Part shown: one piece after another, positions 15,914 to 24,744 of the stretch
How positions within the stretch are numbered: the first letter of the stretch is position 1
Layout: every line of letters begins with the position of its first letter
NCBI GenBank assembly: GCA_033850885.1
Contig: JAWWPG010000046.1
Span: forward strand, 62,001 to 126,000
DNA length: 64,000 bases
Reading direction: 5' to 3'
Source of the DNA: JAWWPG01 sp033850885
GTDB taxonomy: Bacteria > Actinomycetota > Actinomycetes > Propionibacteriales > Nocardioidaceae
The notes under the pieces: generated by a model
Databases searched by the model: none
What the model was told of the DNA's origin: nothing
What the model saw: only the letters and a program-made list of their open reading frames with translations
Made by a program: the position numbers and the translations under genes

Positions 15914-17275
15914 TCAGAGTCTCTCGAACCCGCGGACGCGTTCCCAGTCGGTGACCGCGGCGTTGAAGGCGGTCAGCTCCACGTCGGCCGCGTTGAGGTA
16001 GTGGTCGACGACGTCGTCACCGAACGCCTCCCGCGCCAGCTTCGACGAGGCGAAGGCGTCCCGGGCATCCTGCAGCGTCTTCGGCACATGCGGCTTGTCC
16101 GACTCGTAGGCGCTCCCCTCCAACGGGGGCTCGAGCTCCAGACCCTGCTCGATCCCGTATAAGCCGCCCGCAAGCATGGCCGCGAGCCCGAGATAAGGGT
16201 TCATGTCACCGCCCGGCAGCCGGTTCTCGACCCGGAGCCCCGGACCGTGGCCGACCACGCGCAGCGCACAGGTGCGGTTGTCGTGACCCCAGGCGACCGC
16301 GGTCGGCGCGAACGTGCCTGGCTGGAAGCGCTTGTAGGAGTTGATGTTCGGCGCATAGAAGAGGGTGAGCTCCGCGAGGGTCGCCTGGACACCCGCGACG
16401 AAGCTCTCGAACAGCTTCGACTGCCCGTGACCCTCGTCGAAGACGATCTCGCCGTAGAGGCCGCGCAGGCTCATATGGACGTGGCATGAGTTTCCCTCAC
16501 GCTCGTCATACTTGGCCATGAACGTGATCGACTTGCCGTGCTGGCTCGCGATCTCCTTCGCTCCGGTCTTGTAGACGGAGTGCTGGTCGGCGGTCCGCAC
16601 CACGTCGTCGAACTTGAATGCGATCTCGTGCTGCCCGAGGTTGCACTCGCCTTTGGCGGACTCCACAGTGAGTCCGGCGCCGTACATGTGGTTGCGGATG
16701 TCGCGCAGCAGGGGCTCCACCCGGCTGGTTCCGATGAGTGAGTAGTCGACGTTGTACTGGTTGGCGGGGACCAGGTCCCGATAGCCCTTCTCCCACGCCG
16801 CCTCGTACGTGTCGTGGTAGATGTTGAACTCGAGCTCGGTGCCGGCGTACGCAACGAACCCGCCCGCCTTGGCGTGCGCCGCCTGCGCCTTGAGGATCTG
16901 CCGGGGTGACTGGCCAACGGGAGTCCGCTGCTCGTCGAGCCAGGCGAGGTCGCACTGCACCATGACGCTGCCGGGCAACCATGGGGTACGCCGGAGAGTC
17001 GCCAGGTCGAGCACGAACTCCATGTCGCCGTACCCGGTCGACCAGGAGCTGATCGCATAGCCGTTGACCGTGTTCATGTCGACGTCAACGGCGAGCAGGT
17101 AGTTGCACCCCTCGGTGCCATGCGTGAGGACCGTGTCGAGAAAGAACTGAGCGTGCAGGCGCTTGCCCTGCAACCGCCCCTGCATGTCGGTGAACGCGAC
17201 GACGACGGTGTCCACCTGACCCTCGTCGATGAGGTTGCGTAGCTCTTCGACCGTGAGATGTGAGGGGCGTGGCAT
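15914..17275 (-). CDS. Glutamine-synthetase-like gamma-glutamyl-amine ligase
   Basis: A 453-residue member of the GlnA superfamily related to PuuA, GlnA3 and GlnA4 rather than to ammonium-assimilating GS. It opens with DTVVVAFTDMQGRLQGKRL, then ELEFNIYHDTYEAAW, the ATP-binding KGECNLGQHEIAFKFDD, SCHVHMSL and NSYKRFQPGTFAPTAVAWG with RTCALRVVGHG. Such enzymes attach glutamate to polyamines or ethanolamine. The absence of the usual adenylylation loop near the C-terminus supports this branch. It heads the ligase-aldehyde dehydrogenase-SDR-hydrolase operon. A GTCTAGAC palindrome lies 42 bp upstream. Ethanolamine, putrescine or another amine are all possible. Confidence 0.9.
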   Translation of the reverse strand: MPRPSHLTVEELRNLIDEGQVDTVVVAFTDMQGRLQGKRLHAQFFLDTVLTHGTEGCNYLLAVDVDMNTVNGYAISSWSTGYGDMEFVLDLATLRRTPWLPGSVMVQCDLAWLDEQRTPVGQSPRQILKAQAAHAKAGGFVAYAGTELEFNIYHDTYEAAWEKGYRDLVPANQYNVDYSLIGTSRVEPLLRDIRNHMYGAGLTVESAKGECNLGQHEIAFKFDDVVRTADQHSVYKTGAKEIASQHGKSITFMAKYDEREGNSCHVHMSLRGLYGEIVFDEGHGQSKLFESFVAGVQATLAELTLFYAPNINSYKRFQPGTFAPTAVAWGHDNRTCALRVVGHGPGLRVENRLPGGDMNPYLGLAAMLAGGLYGIEQGLELEPPLEGSAYESDKPHVPKTLQDARDAFASSKLAREAFGDDVVDHYLNAADVELTAFNAAVTDWERVRGFERL

Positions 17276-17316
17276 GTCGCGAATCCCTTCGACGGGGCAG
17301 GGCGAAATCTGAATAA

Positions 17317-17324
17317 GTCTAGAC
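17317..17324. promoter_or_regulatory. DasR-like GntR operator in divergent promoter region
   Basis: GTCTAGAC (within AGTCTAGACCGG) lies between the divergent ligase (17275) and kinase-like (17389) genes. It matches the core of the dre site TGGTCTAGACCA bound by DasR, a GntR/HutC regulator. A better copy stands at 24703. The HutC-type regulator at 19977 is the obvious candidate to bind it. Confidence 0.6.
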
Positions 17325-17388
17325 CGGAGCAAGAAGCCACCACTAGCATTCGAACGACACAGTCGCCTTGAACGGAGGTGGTCCGGGC

Positions 17389-18366
17389 GTGGCGGACGGC
17401 GACTCACCATTCGGGGAGGGTCGAGCACGGCCTGCCGCTTTCGATGCAGTCCTCGACCACCTCGACTGCGTGCGTGAGAGACCGCGGATGACAACTGTGC
17501 TCCCGGGCGGGCTTACCAACACCAACCTGCGGGTCACGACACGCAGCCGAGACGTCGTCGTCCGAGTGTCCAACAAGGACAGCACGCTGCTGGGGATCGA
17601 CAGGGAAGCGGAGCACGCCAACTCGCTCGCGGCTGCCGAGTCCGGCGCAGCCCCGGCCGTCGTGGAGTACCACCCGGACCAGCACGTTCTCGTCATCGAC
17701 TACGTGCCGGGCCGCACGCTCAACGACGCCGACCTGGATGACCCCACGATGCTCCGTCGCGTCGCGGCCGCGTGCCGAACCCTGCACGCGGGGCCGCGTT
17801 TCGTCAACGACTTCGACATGTTCGACATCCAGCGCGCCTACCTGGACACGGTGATCGAGCAGGGTTTCCCCTTGCCCGCGCGCTACCTCGAGTTCATGCC
17901 GCTGGTCTCGCGCATCCACCAGGCCGTGTCGTCGAACCCGCCTGGGACCGTACCGTGCAACAACGACCTACTCGCCGCGAACTTCATCGACGACGGCGCG
18001 CGGCTCTGGATCATCGACTACGAGTACGCCGGCAACAACGACCCGTGCTTCGAGCTCGGGAACATCTGGAGCGAAGCCAGCCTCTCGGTCGAGCAGCTTG
18101 AGGTGCTGGTTGATGCCTACTTCGGGGAACGACGACCCGGGCTGGTCGCCCGGGCCAGGCTCTTCGGGCTGATGTCGAAGTACGGCTGGACCCTGTGGGC
18201 GTCGATCCAGCACGCCACCAGCAGCATCGACTTCGACTTCTGGACGTGGGGGATGCAGAAGTACGACCGAGCCGTCGCGGAGTTCGACGGACCCGACTTC
18301 GAGCGCCTGCTCGACGCCGCCGCGCAACCCACTGGAGGGCACCGATGTCCGACACCAAGCCCCTGA
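17389..18366 (+). CDS. Choline/ethanolamine-kinase-like phosphotransferase
   Basis: A 325-residue kinase-fold protein. LPGGLTNTNLRV is the choline-kinase type glycine-rich loop, VVVRVSNKDS carries the usual lysine-position strand, and VPCNNDLLAANFI and LWIIDYEYAGNND are the catalytic loop and metal-binding motif (Asp193, Asn198, Asp210). The His of the Brenner motif H-x-D is Asn191 here. SD GGAGG lies ten bases before the GTG at 17389. It overlaps the permease gene by 22 bp, so the two are co-expressed. Likely substrate is an amino alcohol; antibiotic kinase is less likely given the context. Confidence 0.85.
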   Translation: MADGDSPFGEGRARPAAFDAVLDHLDCVRERPRMTTVLPGGLTNTNLRVTTRSRDVVVRVSNKDSTLLGIDREAEHANSLAAAESGAAPAVVEYHPDQHVLVIDYVPGRTLNDADLDDPTMLRRVAAACRTLHAGPRFVNDFDMFDIQRAYLDTVIEQGFPLPARYLEFMPLVSRIHQAVSSNPPGTVPCNNDLLAANFIDDGARLWIIDYEYAGNNDPCFELGNIWSEASLSVEQLEVLVDAYFGERRPGLVARARLFGLMSKYGWTLWASIQHATSSIDFDFWTWGMQKYDRAVAEFDGPDFERLLDAAAQPTGGHRCPTPSP

Positions 18367-19940
18367 GCGCCGACGAGAAACGGCTCGCCGAGCTCGGGTA
18401 CAAGCAGGAGCTCAATCGCAGCTGGTCGGGCTTCTCCAACTTCGCCATCTCATTCTCGATCATCTCCATCCTCGCCGGTTGTTTCACGAACTTCGGCGCC
18501 GGCTGGAACAACGGTGGGCCGATCTCCATCTCGTGGTCATGGGCGATCCTCAGCGTCTTCATTCTCATCATCGGCTTTACGATGTCGGAGCTCGTTTCGG
18601 CTTATCCGACCTCCGGCGGGATCTACTGGTGGGCGTCGAAGCTGGGCGGTCCAAGGGCAGGCTTCTATGCCGGTTGGCTCAACCTGATCGGGCTGATTGC
18701 GGTGACCGCGGGTGTCGCCTATGGATGCGCGACCTTCATCGACCTGACGATCAGCACCTACTCCGAGTCCTATGCCGGAAGCTACTCCCTCACCAGGGTG
18801 TTCATCATCTTCCTGCTCGTGCTCGCCGGAGCCTCCGTGCTCAACATCTTCAGCGGCCATCTGATGGCAGTGATGAACAACGTATCGGTCTGGTGGCACG
18901 TGGCCGGCGTCTCCGTCATCGTCTTGATCCTGCTCCTCGTGCCGAGCCAGCACCAGTCGTTCAGTTACGTCTTCACCGAACGGTTCAACAACTCTGGCTT
19001 CGGGAACGGCAGTACGTCGAGCTTCGCGTTCTTCTTCGCCATCGTGCCGTTCGGGTTCTTGTTGACGCAGTATACGATCACGGGCTTCGACGCCTCTGCA
19101 CATCTTTCCGAGGAGACCGGCTCCGCGTCGATGGCCGCCGCCAAGGGCATCTGGCGGTCCATCGCCTATTCCGCACTCGGCGGCTACATCCTGCTGCTGT
19201 GCGTCGTATTCGCCGTGCCGAACACTCCCCAGGGCACTCCGGACAACGCAGGGGTCGGCGCTGGTGGGGTGGCTTACATCTTCGTGCATTCGCTAGGCAC
19301 GCACTGGGCAACACTCGTCTTGTTCATCTCCGCCTCTGCTCAGTTCTTCTGCTCGACGTCATGCATGACGTCGGCGTCGAGGATGACCTTCGCCTTCAGC
19401 CGGGACCGGGCCATGCCCGGCTGGCGCTTATGGTCGAGGCTGACGTCAAACCGGGTGCCGGCCAACGCGGTGTTGTTGGCCGCGACGGTGAGCGTCCTGG
19501 TGACGCTTCCCTCACTGATCTCGGTGAACATCGGCACCGCCCAGTCGCCGCTGATCGTCCCGGTGGCGTTCTACGCCGTCACGTCCATCGCGGTCATCGG
19601 CCTCTACCTCGCGTTCGCCATCCCAATCTGGCTGCGATGGCGCCTGGGTGACGCGTTCGAGGCGGGATCCTGGAACAACGGACGCAAGTACAAGTGGATG
19701 AACCTGCTGGCCGTGGCAGAGATCATCATCGTCTCGATCTACCTGATGCTGCCGTTCGTGCCGGGTGCGGTGCCGTTCAGCAGCCAGTTCGCCTGGAAGT
19801 TCGTCAACTACGCCCCGATCGTGACAATCGGGGCGCTGATCGCAATCACGGTCTGGTGGCAACTTTCGGCCAGGCACTGGTTCAAGGGCCCCGTGCACAC
19901 CATCGACTCGACCGTTGTCGAGGTCTTCGACAACCCGTGA
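18345..19940 (+). CDS. APC-superfamily amino acid/amine permease
   Basis: A 531-residue inner-membrane transporter with about 12 hydrophobic helices. The N-terminus LAELGYKQELNRSWSGFSNFA and FAISFSIISILAG are typical of the GABA/choline/amino-acid permease branch of APC. FTMSELVSAYPTSGGIYWWA is the consensus amphipathic region after helix 2, and QYTITGFDASAHLSEET the conserved helix 6 region. RBS TGGAGGG precedes the ATG inside the kinase gene. It should bring the amine substrate of this cluster into the cell. The substrate (polyamine, ethanolamine, GABA) is inferred. Confidence 0.93.
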   Translation: MSDTKPLSADEKRLAELGYKQELNRSWSGFSNFAISFSIISILAGCFTNFGAGWNNGGPISISWSWAILSVFILIIGFTMSELVSAYPTSGGIYWWASKLGGPRAGFYAGWLNLIGLIAVTAGVAYGCATFIDLTISTYSESYAGSYSLTRVFIIFLLVLAGASVLNIFSGHLMAVMNNVSVWWHVAGVSVIVLILLLVPSQHQSFSYVFTERFNNSGFGNGSTSSFAFFFAIVPFGFLLTQYTITGFDASAHLSEETGSASMAAAKGIWRSIAYSALGGYILLLCVVFAVPNTPQGTPDNAGVGAGGVAYIFVHSLGTHWATLVLFISASAQFFCSTSCMTSASRMTFAFSRDRAMPGWRLWSRLTSNRVPANAVLLAATVSVLVTLPSLISVNIGTAQSPLIVPVAFYAVTSIAVIGLYLAFAIPIWLRWRLGDAFEAGSWNNGRKYKWMNLLAVAEIIIVSIYLMLPFVPGAVPFSSQFAWKFVNYAPIVTIGALIAITVWWQLSARHWFKGPVHTIDSTVVEVFDNP

Positions 19941-19976
19941 CATCTCCGGGTTGACTGCATCACGGACGGGGCGGCG

Positions 19977-20807
19977 GTGAGCGATCCGGGGACCGTCTCG
20001 AGGAGTGAGTCGCTCCTCGAGTCGGCTCCTGTCTTCTCGGTGGCGGCCGGGCCGCCGGCGTACCAGCAGATCGAGCAGTGGCTTACGGAGCTCATGACGG
20101 CAGGCACGCTGACTCCGGGCGACAAGCTGCCCAGGGAGGCCGACCTGGCAACCACCCTCGGAGTCAGCCGGATGACCTTACGGCAGGCGCTGGCGGCGCT
20201 CGAGACCCGCGGGGTGGTCGAGCGCACTCCCGGGCGCAACGGTGGCACGTTCATCGTCGAGCCGACGATCGAGTGCGACATCACCGGACTCGCGGGTTTC
20301 ACCGAACAGCTCCGGCGCGGCCAGGTCCGGGCCAGTGCTCGCGTGGTACGGGCCGAGCAGCACCCCGCCTCCGCCAAGGTCGCCCGTGCCCTTGGGTTGT
20401 CGCGCGCAGGCGAGGTGTTCGAGGTGGTCCGGGTGAGACGGGCGAGGGGTCAGCCGCTCGCGCTGGAACGGTCCTACCTTCCCGCCGACCTCTTCCCGGG
20501 CCTGCTGGACAAGCGCCTGACCGGCTCGCTCTACTCGAGGATGGCCCGCGACTACGACCTCGCGCCGCAGAGTGCCACCGAGTACCTCGAGCCGTTCGTG
20601 GCCGGCGAGGAGGTGGCCCGGCTGCTAGGCGTCCCCACCGGCTCGGCCCTGCTGCGCATCGAGCGTACGGCGGCCTCGGCCGCCGGGCGCCCCATCGAGT
20701 ACGCCTCGGACCTCTTCCGGCCCGACCGGATCCGCATCACCGTGCGCACGGTGGCAGGCTCCCACGGGTTCCTGCGGGCTGCGAGCGGAGCATCGCCCAT
20801 AGCATGA
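19977..20807 (+). CDS. GntR-family regulator, HutC subfamily
   Basis: A 276-residue regulator with an N-terminal winged helix (YQQIEQWLTELMTAGTLTPG ... LGVSRMTLRQALAALETRG) and a C-terminal UTRA effector domain (LGLSRAGEVFEVVRVRRARGQPLALERSYLP). It starts with GTG 36 bp after the permease gene, in the same direction. HutC members such as DasR bind GTCTAGAC-type palindromes, and these occur in front of the ligase and FAD-oxidase genes on either side. I infer local control of the amine genes, with the amine or a derivative as effector. Confidence 0.92.
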   Translation: MSDPGTVSRSESLLESAPVFSVAAGPPAYQQIEQWLTELMTAGTLTPGDKLPREADLATTLGVSRMTLRQALAALETRGVVERTPGRNGGTFIVEPTIECDITGLAGFTEQLRRGQVRASARVVRAEQHPASAKVARALGLSRAGEVFEVVRVRRARGQPLALERSYLPADLFPGLLDKRLTGSLYSRMARDYDLAPQSATEYLEPFVAGEEVARLLGVPTGSALLRIERTAASAAGRPIEYASDLFRPDRIRITVRTVAGSHGFLRAASGASPIA

Positions 20808-20894
20808 TTAAGACGGCAATGCAGCAGAAGTTTGAAAGAAAGGGACAATAGCGGTTATGTTCGTCATATGCTAGCGTCCTCCTCGGGGGGAAAT

Positions 20895-22073
20895 ATGAAG
20901 CTGCGTCAGCGTCTGACGATTCTGGCAATATCGGGGGCTGTTGGTGCGATCGGGGTGACCTCGATGGCCGCGCCGGGGGCGGAGGCAAGTGCGTCAAGCC
21001 ACGCCGGCCACCGGGCAACGAGCTCCACGAGCTGGTCCATGCTCACCACGGGGTTCGGACATACGTGCGGGACCCGGGTCGACGGCACCGCATGGTGTTG
21101 GGGAGTCAACTCACAGGGCCAGCTCGGCGACGGCGAGACCTCCGACCGGTCTCTGCCGACCCAGGTCGGCATGGCCGCCGACTGGGTCACGGTCAGCGCG
21201 GGCGCGAACCATACCTGCGGGATCCGCGGCGACGCCACCTTGTGGTGCTGGGGATACAACGGCGACGGCGAGCTGGGGGACGGCAACCGGCGGAACCGGT
21301 CGATCCCGACACGCGTCAGGGCGGCCATGAGCTGGGCCACCGTCACGGCAGGTGCCCGCCACACGTGCGCGACGGGGACCGACGGGACGCTGTGGTGCTG
21401 GGGCGACCACACCCGCCACGTGCTGGCCGACGGAACGGTGCAGCGGGTGAACCTCAACCCGGTCCAGATCGGAGTGGCGGCCACCTGGAAAACCGTCAGC
21501 GCCGCCTACGGGCACACCTGCGGCACTCAGACCGACGGCAGCCTCTGGTGCTGGGGCTACCACCTTTCTGGTGCGCCAACCTCTCGAGCCGGCCGACACA
21601 CTCCGGTCCGGGTCGGACACGGCCATACCTGGGCCACCGTGACCACCGGGGACTACTCCACCTGCGCCACCCGCACCACGGGCACGGTGTGGTGCTGGGG
21701 CACCAACAACCATGGGCAGCTCGGCGACGGGACCACGACGGACAGCCCCGATCCCCTCCGGGTGGGCCTGGACACCGACTGGCTGACGGTCGGAGCGGGC
21801 GGCGCCCACACCTGCGGCACCATGACCGACGGCACCTTGTGGTGCTGGGGCTGGGACGGGTTCGGTCAGCTCGGCGACGGCAAGTTCCGGGACCAGTACT
21901 CCCCGATCCGGGTCGATACAGCCACCGACTGGGTCAGCATCAGCGGTGGCGAGGAGCACTCGTGCGGGATTCGCGCCGGCGGCGTTGCCTGGTGTTGGGG
22001 GTCCAACACGTACGGTGAGCTCGGCAACGGAGGCACGGTCAGCGCCGCCACGCCGCAGCAGGTCGGGGTCTAG
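20895..22073 (+). CDS. Secreted RCC1-repeat beta-propeller protein
   Basis: A 392-residue exported protein. Residues 1-32 form a signal peptide. The rest is seven RCC1 repeats of about 50 residues, each with H-T-C-G then about ten residues and W-C-W-G, ending G-Q-L-G-D-G. Seven WCWG motifs are visible. Two cysteines per repeat suggest one disulfide per blade, fitting an extracellular protein. RBS GGGGGG precedes the chosen ATG; an in-frame ATG 27 bases upstream is possible. Role unknown: bacterial RCC1 proteins are often surface-binding propellers. Its stop shares CTAG with the convergent FAD-oxidase stop. Confidence 0.88.
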   Translation: MKLRQRLTILAISGAVGAIGVTSMAAPGAEASASSHAGHRATSSTSWSMLTTGFGHTCGTRVDGTAWCWGVNSQGQLGDGETSDRSLPTQVGMAADWVTVSAGANHTCGIRGDATLWCWGYNGDGELGDGNRRNRSIPTRVRAAMSWATVTAGARHTCATGTDGTLWCWGDHTRHVLADGTVQRVNLNPVQIGVAATWKTVSAAYGHTCGTQTDGSLWCWGYHLSGAPTSRAGRHTPVRVGHGHTWATVTTGDYSTCATRTTGTVWCWGTNNHGQLGDGTTTDSPDPLRVGLDTDWLTVGAGGAHTCGTMTDGTLWCWGWDGFGQLGDGKFRDQYSPIRVDTATDWVSISGGEEHSCGIRAGGVAWCWGSNTYGELGNGGTVSAATPQQVGV

Positions 22074-24673
22074 CGATCGGTCGGCGCCCGGGCTGGGGTC
22101 GCCGCTCGCGCCCAGAGCTCCTGCTGGGTCACCACGGTGGCGCCGACGGGCACGCCGAACAGGTCGACGATCAGCGTCGTACCCGCCACCGCAAGGTCCA
22201 CCGGCAGGTAGGCGTAGCCGATCGACGTAGCGACGCTGTAGCCGTACCCTCCCGACGTCACCCGCCCGACCACCTCACCGGCGGCCCGCACCGGCTCGGC
22301 ACCCAGCACAACCGACCGGGCGTCGTCGAGTGCCAGGCAGCACAGCTTGCGCGACACTCCGTTCGACCTGACCCGGCGCACCGCCTCGTCTCCGACGAAG
22401 CCACCCGGCTTGTCGAGCTTGACGCAGAACCCGAGGCCGGCCTCGTACGGGTTGGTCTCGGGCGTGATGTCAGTGCTCCACACTCGGTAACCGCGCTCGA
22501 GCCGGAGCGAGTCGAGGGCCCGGTAGCCGCAGAGCCGAAGGCCGTACGACGATCCCACGTCCACGAGTCTCGTCCACAAGGCGGCGCCGTACTCCGTGCT
22601 GGCGTAGAGCTCCCACCCGTGCTCCCCGGTGAAGCTCGCGCGAAGGGCCCACACCGGAACGTCACCGACGGTCGTCGACTGCGCGGACATGAAAGGCGAC
22701 GCCTCGTCCGACACGTCGCAGGGAGTCAGACCCGCCAGGATGTCACGAGCCGCCGGGCCCCACAACGCGAAGCACACCAGGGATCCCGTGATGTCGTCGA
22801 TCCGCACGTCGTAGCCGTCGAGCCGCGCCCGTCGGCGCAGCCACGCCAGGTCGTGGGCGCCGTATGCCGTACCGGTGACCACCAGGAACTCGTCGAAGCG
22901 GCGCCGCGTGACGGTGAAGTCACACTCGATGCCGCCGCGGGTGTTGAGCGCCTGGGTGTACGTGATGTCGCCGACGTCCCGCGCGACGTCGTTGTCGCAG
23001 ACGCGGTTGAGAAAGACGGCAGCCTCCGGCCCCGTGACGCTGAGCTTCGCGAACGACGTCTCATCGAAGAGTCCGGCGGCCGTGCGGGTTGCGTGGTGCT
23101 CAGCGCCGGTCGCGGCCGACCAGCCTCGCCCGGCCCAGCCGTCCGGCCGGAGTGTCTGGTCGCCGAGTGCGGTGTTCGTGTCGTAGAAGTTGACGCGTTC
23201 CCACCCGGCCTTCTCCCCGAAGCTCGCGCCGTGCTCACGGTGCGACCGGTAGGCCGGTGAGGTACGCAGCGGCCGCCCCGACTCGCGCTCGCGGTCGGGA
23301 AAGCTGATGTCGTAGTACCTCTGGTAGCTCTCCAAGGTCCGCTTCACCGTGTACGACGGCGAGCGGTACGCGTCACCGAAGCGGCTGATGTCCATGTGCC
23401 AGAGGTCGAGGCCCGGCTCGCCTTCCAGCACCCACTCGGCCATCACCTTACCGATACCTCCAGCGCCGGCGATCCCGTGCGCACAGAAGCCCGCCGCGAC
23501 GAAGAACCCGGCGACGGCGGTCTCGCCGAGACAGAACTCGTTGTCGGGCGTGAACGCCTCGGGCCCGTTGATGAACGTCTTCAGCCCGACATCGGCCATC
23601 ACCGGGAGGCGCTTCGCCGCGTTGACAGCGATCTCCTCGAACCTCTCCCAGTCCTCCGAGAGCAGCTTCGCGTTGAAGTCATGCGGGATGTCGTCGAACG
23701 CCGTCAGCGACGCGTGCCAGGGTGCCGGGTTGCGCTCGTACCCGCCCATCAGCAAGGCGTTCCCCTCGACGCGCCAGTAGACCAAAAGGTCCGGGTCACG
23801 AAGCGTCGGAAGCCGGGCACGCCCGCCGAGTACGGCCGCCGCCGGCTCCGGCAGCGCGTCGGTGACCAGATACTGGTGGGACAGCGGGACGACCGGCACC
23901 CGGACCCCTACCATCCGCGCGATCTCGGCGGCGTAGATGCCTCCCGCGTCGACCACGACCTCACACTCGATGTCGCCGCGGTCGGTGCGGACCCTCGTCA
24001 CCGACCGGTCCACGTCGCCGGCCGTGCCGCGAAGGGTGTCCGCGGTGTCGATGCCGAGGACACGGGTGTGCGGACTGACGACAATCCCCTTGGCACGCGC
24101 ATGTCCGGCGAGGGCTTGGCACAGCTGCGACGGGTCGACGTACCCGTCGGACTCCAGGAACGCGGCACCGACCACGTCGGCGGGATCCATGAGTGGGAAC
24201 CGGTCGACAGCCTCGGAGACCGAGAGCTCGTGCAGGGGAAGGTCGAACGTCGTCGCCCAGGAGATCTGGCGGCGCATCTCCGCGAGCCGTTCAGGCGAGG
24301 ACGCCAGCTTGATGCCACCGCTCTCGACCCAGCTGGGCGGCCGGTCGGTCATCTGCAGCCGTCGGTAGAGGTCCACGGAGTACATGTTCATCCGGGTCAG
24401 CGCCGGGTCGGCACGCAGCTGGCCGACCAGGCCGGCGGAGTGGAACGTCGAGCCGCTCGTCAGCTCCGCACGCTCGACGAGCACCACGTCGGTCTCACCC
24501 ATCTCGGCAAGGTGGTAGGCGATGCTCGCTCCGCCGACTCCCCCGCCGACCACCACGACGCGGGCTCGGCTCGGCAGGCGGCGCTCGGACGTCCGTGCCG
24601 ACAGAGCCGGTTCCGTCAGGCCCGGCGGTTCCGGCGACGGCACCACCCGTTCCGGTGCGTGTTCCGGCCTCAC
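22070..24673 (-). CDS. FAD-dependent oxidoreductase fused to GcvT-like aminomethyltransferase (dimethylglycine/sarcosine dehydrogenase family)
   Basis: An 867-residue two-domain enzyme. Residues about 37-430 are a DAO-type FAD domain (ARVVVVGGGVGGASIAYHLAE, ELTSGSTFHSAGLVGQLRAD with a probable covalent-flavin histidine region). An FAO-linker region follows. Residues about 500-860 form a GcvT-like folate domain with GGIECDFTV, YRALDSLRLERGYRVWSTDI and ELYAS. Such enzymes demethylate dimethylglycine or sarcosine and hand the methylene to tetrahydrofolate. The GTG start is uncertain; downstream starts before residue 37 are possible. A strong GGTCTAGACC site lies 30 bp upstream. Confidence 0.92.
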   Translation of the reverse strand: MRPEHAPERVVPSPEPPGLTEPALSARTSERRLPSRARVVVVGGGVGGASIAYHLAEMGETDVVLVERAELTSGSTFHSAGLVGQLRADPALTRMNMYSVDLYRRLQMTDRPPSWVESGGIKLASSPERLAEMRRQISWATTFDLPLHELSVSEAVDRFPLMDPADVVGAAFLESDGYVDPSQLCQALAGHARAKGIVVSPHTRVLGIDTADTLRGTAGDVDRSVTRVRTDRGDIECEVVVDAGGIYAAEIARMVGVRVPVVPLSHQYLVTDALPEPAAAVLGGRARLPTLRDPDLLVYWRVEGNALLMGGYERNPAPWHASLTAFDDIPHDFNAKLLSEDWERFEEIAVNAAKRLPVMADVGLKTFINGPEAFTPDNEFCLGETAVAGFFVAAGFCAHGIAGAGGIGKVMAEWVLEGEPGLDLWHMDISRFGDAYRSPSYTVKRTLESYQRYYDISFPDRERESGRPLRTSPAYRSHREHGASFGEKAGWERVNFYDTNTALGDQTLRPDGWAGRGWSAATGAEHHATRTAAGLFDETSFAKLSVTGPEAAVFLNRVCDNDVARDVGDITYTQALNTRGGIECDFTVTRRRFDEFLVVTGTAYGAHDLAWLRRRARLDGYDVRIDDITGSLVCFALWGPAARDILAGLTPCDVSDEASPFMSAQSTTVGDVPVWALRASFTGEHGWELYASTEYGAALWTRLVDVGSSYGLRLCGYRALDSLRLERGYRVWSTDITPETNPYEAGLGFCVKLDKPGGFVGDEAVRRVRSNGVSRKLCCLALDDARSVVLGAEPVRAAGEVVGRVTSGGYGYSVATSIGYAYLPVDLAVAGTTLIVDLFGVPVGATVVTQQELWARAATPARAPTDR

Positions 24674-24702
24674 CCGTCAAGCCTAGGGACTGCCCCACAA
24701 TT

Positions 24703-24712
24703 GGTCTAGACC
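24703..24712. promoter_or_regulatory. DasR-like GntR operator before FAD-oxidase gene
   Basis: TTGGTCTAGACCTTT contains the perfect palindrome GGTCTAGACC, matching 11 of 12 bases of the DasR consensus TGGTCTAGACCA. It lies 30 bp upstream of the FAD-GcvT gene start. The same core occurs at 17317 before the ligase gene, linking both operons to one regulator. Confidence 0.7.
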
Positions 24713-24744
24713 TTTCGATAGCCTCCCTCGACGGTGCGGGGTTG

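Noticed and set aside
17389..18366. Aminoglycoside phosphotransferase resistance gene
   Set aside because: The fold is shared, but the loop motifs, overlap with an APC permease and amine-gene context fit a choline/ethanolamine-kinase relative.
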